64,000 nt of DNA. Source: Pedobacter changchengzhani. Lineage in GTDB: Bacteria > Bacteroidota > Bacteroidia > Sphingobacteriales > Sphingobacteriaceae. This document shows, in pieces, positions 57,748 to 64,000 of this stretch; positions within the stretch are counted from its first letter, which is position 1, and the number at the start of each line of letters is the position of its first letter. The DNA lies in assembly GCF_004354365.1 (NCBI RefSeq), contig NZ_SJCY01000003.1, forward strand, positions 1 through 64,000. Reading direction: 5' to 3'. A model generated the notes under the pieces. It was not told the origin of the DNA. It searched no databases and saw only the letters and a program-made list of their open reading frames with translations. Made by a program: the position numbers and the translations under genes.

Positions 57748-59691
57748 TTACCATTTTTTTCTGCTGCGTTCGCCACCTTCTCTACTTCCACCTTCTCTAC
57801 GTCCGCTGCCACCAGTGCTTCCACCTTTTTCATCACGGCTACGTCCAGAGAAATCTCTGAAACCGCCACCGCCACTTCCACCTTCTCTGCTTCCACCTTC
57901 ACGTCTGCCGCTACCGCCAGAACTTCTTCTGTCACCACCGCCGCTTCCGCCACGGTATCCACCGCCACCGCCAGAACTTCTTCTCTCGCCACCGCCGCCA
58001 AAACCACCGCTACGTCTTTCACCGCCACCTCGTCTTTCGCCATCTCCACCTTCACGTCCGCCGTCTCCGCTTTTTTCAATTCTTACGCTACGTCCGTTAA
58101 ATTCAACCGATTTGAAACCTTCAAATACTTTGTCGGCAACATCATCTTCTACTTCAAAGAAAGAGAAAACACCTTTTAAATCGATTTTACCAACGCTTTT
58201 GCCACCAATTTTACCATTGTTACAGATAAAAGATAACATATCGCCACGTGTAAAGTCATCTACCGAACCTAAGTTGATGAACAAACGCGTATAACCTTCG
58301 CTACCACGTCCGCGTCCACTTCTTTCGCCTCTCTCACTTCTTTCGCCACGATCATCGCCAACAGCTGCATTCAAATCAGGTGCTTTAGAATAGTATTCTA
58401 AGAAACGGTTAAACTCCAATGAAGCAAAACGTTTAATTATATCTTCTTTTGATAACGCAGCAAATTCGTCCATAATACGAGGAATATACTGGTCAATCTG
58501 CTCATCGTTCACTTCTACATTATTCACTTTGTGAACTAGAGAGAAAAGTTGTTTTTCGCAAACATCAAAACCAGTTGGCAATTCTGCTTTGGTAAATTGT
58601 TTACCAATAATACGCTCCAACTGACGGATTTTACCAACTTCTTTAGAATTGATGATACAAATAGAAATACCATTTTTACCTGCACGACCAGTACGGCCAG
58701 AACGGTGGGTATAACTTTCAATCTCATCAGGTAAAGCATAGTTAATTACGTGTGTAACGTCTTTAACATCAATACCACGCGCTGCAACATCAGTAGCAAT
58801 TAACAACTGCATGTTACGTTCGCGGAAACGTTGCATTACCTTATCACGTTGTTGTTGCGATAAATCGCCGTGTAAAGAATCTGCGTTGTAGCCATCTTTA
58901 ATTAAATGCTCAGCAACATCTTGTGTATCCAATTTGGTTTTACAAAATACAACTGCAAAAATTTCAGGGTTAAAATCTACAATACGCTTTAAAGCAGCAT
59001 ATTTATCACGCGCTTTAACGATGTAATATTCGTGTTCTACATTAACACTACCTGCATTTTTTGTACCCATTGTTAATTCTACAGGGTCCGTCATGTATTT
59101 TTTAGCAATACGGCGAACTTCTGATGGCATAGTAGCCGAGAATAACCAAGTCTTTTTATCATCCGGTGTGGTTGATAAAATTTCGTTGATGTCTTCTTGG
59201 AAACCCATGTTTAACATTTCGTCGGCTTCATCAAGCACAACAAATTTAACGCTAGAAAAATCAATGGCTTTACGGCCAATAATATCCAACATACGGCCGG
59301 GCGTGGCCACTACAATTTGTACGCCATTGCGTATTTCACGTAGTTGAGGCATAATGCTTGCGCCACCGTAAACGGCAACAACATGGGCATTTTGCGTGTT
59401 TTTAGAGAAATTTTTGATGTCGTTCGTAATCTGTAGACATAGCTCACGCGTTGGGCACAAAATTAGTGCTTGCGGCTTATTGCTTTTAAAGTCTATTAAT
59501 TCTAACAGCGGCAAACCAAATGCGGCTGTTTTTCCTGTTCCTGTTTGGGCCAAACCAACAAAATCATTAGTGCCTTCTAACAGTACAGGAATAGATTGCT
59601 CCTGAATAGGCGTAGGATTTTCGAATCCTAGCTCTTTTACGGCATTAACAACGTCATCACTTATCCCCAATTTACTAAATGGGTTTATCAT
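57748..59691 (-). CDS. DEAD-box RNA helicase (CsdA/DbpA type) with Gly/Arg-rich tail
   Basis: A 647-residue RNA helicase. A Q motif (G-F-E-N-P-T-P-I-Q) leads, followed by Walker A A-Q-T-G-T-G-K-T near 54-61, D-E-A-D and S-A-T. Domain 2 has V-A-A-R-G-I-D and H-R-S-G-R-T-G-R-A. A DbpA-type RNA-binding domain follows at about 470-545. The tail (about 550-647) is almost entirely Gly/Arg/Ser, giving long artificial frames in other registers. It likely unwinds structured RNA in ribosome assembly or cold response. A good -7 box (TACCTTTG) lies upstream. Confidence 0.95.
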   Translation of the reverse strand: MINPFSKLGISDDVVNAVKELGFENPTPIQEQSIPVLLEGTNDFVGLAQTGTGKTAAFGLPLLELIDFKSNKPQALILCPTRELCLQITNDIKNFSKNTQNAHVVAVYGGASIMPQLREIRNGVQIVVATPGRMLDIIGRKAIDFSSVKFVVLDEADEMLNMGFQEDINEILSTTPDDKKTWLFSATMPSEVRRIAKKYMTDPVELTMGTKNAGSVNVEHEYYIVKARDKYAALKRIVDFNPEIFAVVFCKTKLDTQDVAEHLIKDGYNADSLHGDLSQQQRDKVMQRFRERNMQLLIATDVAARGIDVKDVTHVINYALPDEIESYTHRSGRTGRAGKNGISICIINSKEVGKIRQLERIIGKQFTKAELPTGFDVCEKQLFSLVHKVNNVEVNDEQIDQYIPRIMDEFAALSKEDIIKRFASLEFNRFLEYYSKAPDLNAAVGDDRGERSERGERSGRGRGSEGYTRLFINLGSVDDFTRGDMLSFICNNGKIGGKSVGKIDLKGVFSFFEVEDDVADKVFEGFKSVEFNGRSVRIEKSGDGGREGGDGERRGGGERRSGGFGGGGERRSSGGGGGYRGGSGGGDRRSSGGSGRREGGSREGGSGGGGFRDFSGRSRDEKGGSTGGSGRREGGSREGGERSRKKW

Positions 59692-60011
59692 TATAACATT
59701 TTTTTATTAAGCCGCAAAGGTAGAATTAATTATTCGTATTTTATTGATTGTTAAGTAAATAGTTTGGTCTAAAATATATTAGCGGAATTTATTGATTGAC
59801 AGGAAGTTGAAAAAAATACATTCAGTGTGCTCAAATCTATTTTTAGACTGAATTTAATTATTCTATAAATTTTTTGAAGTTATCTGCTTTTTTTAGGTAT
59901 TTGATAATTTTATATGCTTTCATAATATTGATTGCAACCTGTTTTCAGTTTGGTTTTAAACTAGAGGTTATGTTAACGTATAAGTTATCTTTATTTTGAA
60001 ATGTTTTAAAA
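59692..60011. other. Gene-free gap upstream of the helicase gene
   Basis: AT-rich. It holds the helicase promoter at its left end; otherwise nothing is recognised. Confidence 0.4.
59715..59722 (-). promoter_or_regulatory. -7 box of the DEAD-box helicase gene
   Basis: TACCTTTG on the minus strand matches TAnnTTTG exactly, about 24 bases before the ATG. No clear -33 box. Confidence 0.45.
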
Positions 60012-60617
60012 TTATTCTTTATCTGCGGTAGCAAATACCCAAAATACCCACATAAAAAATGTTAGCCCTAATGCAATTGAAGGCGAATAAAATGCGATTA
60101 ATGTTGCCAGGCCATAAATTGCTATTGCCATAAATTGCCCTTTAAGCATTCCTTTCAACCAAGGTAAGTCCTTATTAGCATCTACCAAAAACTTAGGGTT
60201 TTTTATTAAAGTAATATTTAGCAATAGCATGGCTATAACAATACAGCCTGTAAATGCCGCATAAAATGCAACAGCTGTATTAACCGCAGGTGTACCAATA
60301 AATGTGCCTACTGTTTTTGTAGGAAAAGGGAATAATACAACTAACAAAAGCACTATACCGTTTGCTAGTATTACCCAGTGATTCGCAATTTTTAAATGTT
60401 TCAGCATTTTATGGTGGCCCATCCAAATTAAGAGAACGGTTGCAAACGAATTGAAGTACGTAAAATATTCGGGCCATCTTTCTAATATATTGTGCCATAA
60501 GTTTAAATTATTAGCGCTAGGATATTCCTTTATTCCAATTTCAATTGCCAATAAAGTAATGGCCACTCCGAAAATGCCATCGCTAAAAGCCTCCAATCTG
60601 CCTGTATTGTTTTCCAT
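60012..60617 (-). CDS. TMEM175-family potassium channel protein
   Basis: A 201-residue membrane protein of the bacterial TMEM175 family (formerly DUF1211), which forms tetrameric potassium-permeable channels. The signature R-x-x-A-F-S-D-G-I-F-G-V-A-I-T-L-L is at residues 8-24, on the first helix. About six membrane helices follow, with a final F-M-W-V-F-W-V-F. Length is normal. Its start lies one base after the stop of the SDR gene, so the two are co-transcribed, and the HxlR regulator is divergent. Function in this species is inferred from family. Confidence 0.88.
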   Translation of the reverse strand: MENNTGRLEAFSDGIFGVAITLLAIEIGIKEYPSANNLNLWHNILERWPEYFTYFNSFATVLLIWMGHHKMLKHLKIANHWVILANGIVLLLVVLFPFPTKTVGTFIGTPAVNTAVAFYAAFTGCIVIAMLLLNITLIKNPKFLVDANKDLPWLKGMLKGQFMAIAIYGLATLIAFYSPSIALGLTFFMWVFWVFATADKE

Positions 60618-60618
60618 C

Positions 60619-61251
60619 TTATTTATTTGATAGTGAATAATATTGGCCGAATTTTGTCGGGTGTTCTGCTTGCTTTACTAAAAAGTCTGCCACATCTGCT
60701 CTATTAATTCCTCCAATATCAATACCTTTAAAAAGTTTTGACTCAACTCTATATTTTCCTGTAAACGGTTTATCTTTTAAAGCACCTGGTCTCACAATTT
60801 CCCAGTTTAGATTAGCGTTAGCAATAATTTCTTCCATTTTAGTCTTATCATCATAAACCTTTTTTAGAATAAATTTGAAAATTAATTTTAAGAAAAAAGA
60901 ATTATAATCTGCACTTTCTCCTGCACCAAAGCCAGTAAGAATTATAAAAGGTATTTTCTGCTGTGTTTCTTGCTGAATATCGACCAATAACTTTGCAAAG
61001 TCAGAATAAAGCGTAGTTGCTTTAGTGCTGGCGCCGGTTCCTAAGGTAACAATAACTGCATCTGCATCAATTATGGCCTCTTTCAATTTTTTTTTATCGG
61101 TTGCACTTCCGTGTACCTGCACTAAATTTTTAGAATCGGCAAGCGCAATATTGGATCGCGAAAGTGTTGTTACGATATGATTGCGTGCTATTGCACATTT
61201 TGTGGTTTCTAAACCTACGCCTGCTGAGGCACCAACGATTGTTATTTTCAT
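60619..61251 (-). CDS. NAD(P)-binding SDR-type protein (NmrA-like)
   Basis: A protein of about 210 residues, an atypical short-chain dehydrogenase with N-terminal Rossmann motif I-V-G-A-S-A-G-V-G-L-E-T near residues 4-15. The ATG at 61251 is preferred to the one three bases upstream (61254). It has V-I-V-T-L-G-T-G-A near 68-76 and I-L-T-G-F-G-A-G-E near 103-111; the classical Tyr-x-x-x-Lys is not apparent, as in NmrA-like members. The pair with TMEM175 and divergent HxlR suggests a redox- or stress-responsive unit. Substrate unknown. Confidence 0.82.
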   Translation of the reverse strand: MKITIVGASAGVGLETTKCAIARNHIVTTLSRSNIALADSKNLVQVHGSATDKKKLKEAIIDADAVIVTLGTGASTKATTLYSDFAKLLVDIQQETQQKIPFIILTGFGAGESADYNSFFLKLIFKFILKKVYDDKTKMEEIIANANLNWEIVRPGALKDKPFTGKYRVESKLFKGIDIGGINRADVADFLVKQAEHPTKFGQYYSLSNK

Positions 61252-61348
61252 CAATTTAACTTAAGCGGTAAATATACTATCATGAGAAAAGACTATTTTT
61301 GTTTTATAGAAAATACCACTATCTTTTAGGATACTATAATGCTAAAAC

Positions 61349-61684
61349 ATGAAAAACAAAGAAAAACACGTTAATGTTAGAGATGTTCAGGATGTTTTGG
61401 ATCTTATTGGAGGAAGGTGGAAAAGTGCTATTTTAGCCAGTTTATGTGATAAAGAGAAACGTTTTAACGAATTGAAAAGAGATTTGGGTACAATTACGCC
61501 AAAAATTTTAATAAAAGAGCTTAAATTTTTAGAGATGAATAAGTTGATCCACAAAGCGGATTCATTAGCCGTTTCATCATTCCAGATTTACCACTTAACT
61601 GCACACGGAAGATCTTTGGAGCCCTTAATTGTTAGCATTGTGATGTGGGGTAAAAAGCACAGAGAAATGCTCAACTACAGTTAG
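61349..61684 (+). CDS. HxlR-family transcriptional regulator
   Basis: A 111-residue winged-helix regulator of the HxlR group. Typical run: D-L-I-G-G-R-W-K-S-A-I-L near 17-28, then R-F-N-E-L-K-R-D-L-G-T-I-T-P-K-I-L near 38-54. It lacks the N-terminal cysteine of HypR-type sensors, so a thiol switch is not supported. It diverges from the SDR/TMEM175 pair across 97 bp and probably controls it. I did not find a clear palindrome in that gap. Confidence 0.9.
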   Translation: MKNKEKHVNVRDVQDVLDLIGGRWKSAILASLCDKEKRFNELKRDLGTITPKILIKELKFLEMNKLIHKADSLAVSSFQIYHLTAHGRSLEPLIVSIVMWGKKHREMLNYS

Positions 61685-61944
61685 TTCTCCTTTACCAAAA
61701 GAATTTTTTAATGCTTTGCTTCAAAATAATTTAGCTTTTCAAGCTAAGAACGCTAATATCCACTAATAGCTTAAGTAATTTTCTTTCTACAAATCTGATG
61801 CTAAGTTAACTTAATTTAGCAGATGTACTTAAACCGTTTTTCTAAAACTTGCACAAATCAATACTAATATTTAAAGTATCGAACATATTGTACTTAAACG
61901 ATGTTTATCTGATAAGTATTTAAATTGGTTCAATAAATTTTCTA

Positions 61945-63336
61945 ATGAATAAACGTGGTTTAGTTTGGTTTAAGAATGATCTGCGCCTGCATGATAACGA
62001 GGCTTTAAATAGCGCGAAAAAAGAATGTGATGAACTTATTTTTTGCTATTGCATCGAAAAAACAAATTTCGAACATCTGGCTCTTGGGTTTCCAAAGGCA
62101 GATGTTGTTCGATTCAGGTTTTTGGAACAGGCTGTTCTTGATTTGAAAATGAACTTGAAAAAGCTGGATTGTAATTTAATTATTGGAGGAAGTTCGGCTA
62201 TTGAAACGCTACCCAAGTTAATTGAACAATATGGTATAACTGATGTTTACGCAGAGGAGGAATATGCAAGTGAGGAATTGAATTTAATTGCTGAGGTTAA
62301 ACAAAAGCTACCAAAAACTAATTTTCATTTTTATTGGGGCAAAACGCTTTATCATAAAGATGATATCCCTTTCGAGATTGCTAAAATACCACTTACAAGT
62401 AAAGCGTACAGAATTCCAACAGGACAAAAAACTTCACCACGGAAAACTTTCGATTATCCCACACAATTAAATGAAGTTGCACCTATTGAATCAAATGATT
62501 TTCCATCTTACAAAGTTTATGGGTTTAGTAAAACTGAATACGACCGCGCGAAGCCTTTGCTTCAAGGTGGCGAAACCGAGGCACTAGCAAGGTTAGATTA
62601 TTATACATTTAAATCTGAACTTTTAACGGGTTACCGATGGAATAGAAACCGATCGGATGGTTTGGATTACAGCTCTAAATTTTCTCCTTATTTAGCTTTA
62701 GGCTGTATTTCTCCACGCGAAATTTATGAAAAGGTTAAGGAGTACGAAGAAAAAGTAAAAAAGAATCAAAGTACATGGTGGCTGGTTTTTGAACTCGTGT
62801 GGCGGGATTATTTCACTTTTAAAGCGATGCGATTTGGCAATGCGATTTTTAAAACTAACGGTTATAAAAATAAGGCAATAGAGTGGGGAAATGATCTGGT
62901 AAAATTTGAAAAATGGTGTGCAGGTAAAACGGGTATTCCTTTTATAGATGCCCACATGCGCCAATTAAATGAAACTGGATATATGAGCAACCGCGGCAGG
63001 GTAAATTGTGCGAGTTATTTTGTGCATGATTTAAAGATAAACTGGACTTGGGGCGCCATTTATTTTGAGAGCAAATTGATAGATTATGATGTAACCTCTA
63101 ACTGGATGAACTGGCACATGCAGGCATTCGAAATTTGGTACACCAACCCGGTGCATCAATCTAATAAATATAAATCTCAGGATTACATTAGAAAATGGAT
63201 TCCCGAATTGAGGGATAAAAACGATGTGGAAGTTTTAATACCTTGGGAATTTGACATCTCCTATTATCCAAAGCCAATTGAAGTGTACAAAAAATGGACT
63301 AGAGCAATAAATTTGATACAACAAATAGCGCCTTAG
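61945..63336 (+). CDS. DASH-type cryptochrome/photolyase
   Basis: A 463-residue flavoprotein of the photolyase superfamily, which repairs pyrimidine dimers or senses blue light. The N-terminal antenna domain opens with V-W-F-K-N-D-L-R-L-H-D-N-E-A-L. The FAD-binding part has W-R-D-Y-F near 288-292, G-I-P-F-I-D-A-H-M-R-Q-L near 330-341 and N-W-M-N-W-H-M-Q-A-F. The final W-Y-T-N-P-V-H-Q-S-N-K-Y-K fits the DASH group. The gene stands alone; a 260-bp spacer with no visible signal precedes it. Whether it repairs single- or double-stranded DNA cannot be told. Confidence 0.93.
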   Translation: MNKRGLVWFKNDLRLHDNEALNSAKKECDELIFCYCIEKTNFEHLALGFPKADVVRFRFLEQAVLDLKMNLKKLDCNLIIGGSSAIETLPKLIEQYGITDVYAEEEYASEELNLIAEVKQKLPKTNFHFYWGKTLYHKDDIPFEIAKIPLTSKAYRIPTGQKTSPRKTFDYPTQLNEVAPIESNDFPSYKVYGFSKTEYDRAKPLLQGGETEALARLDYYTFKSELLTGYRWNRNRSDGLDYSSKFSPYLALGCISPREIYEKVKEYEEKVKKNQSTWWLVFELVWRDYFTFKAMRFGNAIFKTNGYKNKAIEWGNDLVKFEKWCAGKTGIPFIDAHMRQLNETGYMSNRGRVNCASYFVHDLKINWTWGAIYFESKLIDYDVTSNWMNWHMQAFEIWYTNPVHQSNKYKSQDYIRKWIPELRDKNDVEVLIPWEFDISYYPKPIEVYKKWTRAINLIQQIAP

Positions 63337-63361
63337 TGATCAAAATTTTAAGTGAATGATA

Positions 63362-64000
63362 TCATAACAAAGGCGAAAATAATCTTGCTATCTTTTCTGA
63401 AAATGTTTTCCATTTCGAGCGCTCATTCCATTCTTTTTCGTTGATTTTAATACTGTCGAGCAAATCATTTTCAAATGCTTTGCGCATTTCTTTTGCAAAA
63501 TTGTTATCGTAAATTACTGCGTTCACTTCAAAATTTAATTCAAAACTTCTAATGTCCATATTTGCGGTACCCACCATCGCAATTGCCTCATCAATTACCA
63601 AAGTTTTAGCATGAATAAATCCTTTTGTGTATAAATATATTTCCACTCCAGCGTCGATGAGTTCGCTATAAAACGAACATGCAGCTGCGTTAACTAAGAA
63701 AGAATCGCCCTTTTTTGGTACAATAAGTTTTATGCTTACACCACTTAATGCTGCAATTTTAATAATGTTTATTAAGCTTTCATCTGGAATAAAATAGGGT
63801 GTGGTAATAAGAACTTCGTGTTTTGCTTTTGAAATGGCTTGTATAATCGAGTATAAAATTGTGGGCGAATCAGAATCAGGTCCGCTAGCTGCAATTTGTA
63901 ACGGGACTTTGGCTTCGGTTGGTAAATCGGTTCGAAAAAAAGATTCATTTATAGCAATTTGATTGCCGGTGCAAAAATTCCAATCGCACAAAAATATGTA
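63362..64000 (-). CDS. Cardiolipin synthase-like PLD protein (partial, 3' part)
   Basis: The last ~213 residues of a phospholipase D family protein; the frame is open to the window edge, so its start lies beyond 64000. A full second HKD motif is seen: H-A-K-T-L-V-I-D-E, followed by G-T-A-N-M-D-I-R-S-F-E-L-N-F-E-V-N, typical of cardiolipin synthases. Upstream lie T-P-Y-F-I-P-D-E and a G-P-D-S-D-S-P segment. An apparent internal TTG start at 63991 is only the first codon within a longer frame. Membrane lipid synthesis at the inner membrane is expected. Confidence 0.9.
   Translation of the reverse strand, partial: YIFLCDWNFCTGNQIAINESFFRTDLPTEAKVPLQIAASGPDSDSPTILYSIIQAISKAKHEVLITTPYFIPDESLINIIKIAALSGVSIKLIVPKKGDSFLVNAAACSFYSELIDAGVEIYLYTKGFIHAKTLVIDEAIAMVGTANMDIRSFELNFEVNAVIYDNNFAKEMRKAFENDLLDSIKINEKEWNERSKWKTFSEKIARLFSPLL

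Noticed and set aside
57687..58294. Pro-, Ala- or Val-rich frames overlapping the helicase tail on both strands
   Set aside because: These are shadows of the Gly/Arg-rich coding sequence of the DEAD-box helicase.

Overview
The window looks like a chromosomal segment from a Bacteroidota member, most likely family Sphingobacteriaceae (Pedobacter-like). The evidence is AT-rich DNA, TonB-dependent receptors with N-terminal carboxypeptidase-regulatory domains, TAnnTTTG-type -7 boxes, bacillithiol synthesis (BshC), DUF6660 and DUF4268 proteins, and many intergenic hairpin repeats. The genus is inference. No rRNA, tRNA or CRISPR array was recognised.

Layout. 0-2 kb: a 141-bp tandem array of paired hairpins (eight copies) beside an IS200/RAYT-type transposase. 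2-7.5 kb: housekeeping genes dapA, ligA, an AcpH-like phosphodiesterase and tyrS. 7.6-11.5 kb: a tight operon of penicillin acylase, small membrane protein and LuxE-like acyl-protein synthetase. 11.6-17.2 kb: a TonB-dependent receptor and katG. 17.2-18.6 kb: a gene-free stretch with five 122-bp repeats. 18.7-23.2 kb: alpha-glucan metabolism (GH31 glucosidase, glgB). 23.3-25.9 kb: a TonB receptor with a DUF6660 partner, probably metal related. 25.9-34.5 kb: a CHAT-protease/ECF-sigma locus holding a periplasmic TPR-CHAT protein, a 69-bp repeat array, a PKD/barrel protein, a lipoprotein, then divergently an ECF sigma factor, a membrane TPR protein and a sigma-region-2-only protein. 35 kb: a UmuD-like protein without its catalytic serine. 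36.4-44.9 kb: a defence-type island with a PLD-helicase fusion, KilA-N remnant, Eco57I-type methylase, HNH endonuclease, gene remnant, micro-ORF and DprA-like protein.

45.5-51.6 kb: a glycolytic block, pfkA then a BadF-type kinase paralogue then gap, with a divergent NrtR-type (Nudix plus winged helix) regulator, a second BadF-type kinase and threonine aldolase. A palindrome GTGTA-N5-TACAC recurs in two promoter regions here and once, perfectly, in the convergent gap next to the island. It probably marks a small sugar regulon. 51.7-64 kb: accC, ribE, small hypotheticals, bshC, a DEAD-box RNA helicase, HxlR regulator with divergent SDR and TMEM175 channel genes, a DASH-type cryptochrome/photolyase and a truncated cardiolipin-synthase-like gene at the right edge.

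The two strongest candidates for under-described biology are the CHAT/ECF locus and the PLD-helicase/methylase/HNH/DprA island. Intergenic repeats are unusually rich: three different tandem arrays plus a dispersed family sharing one right end.
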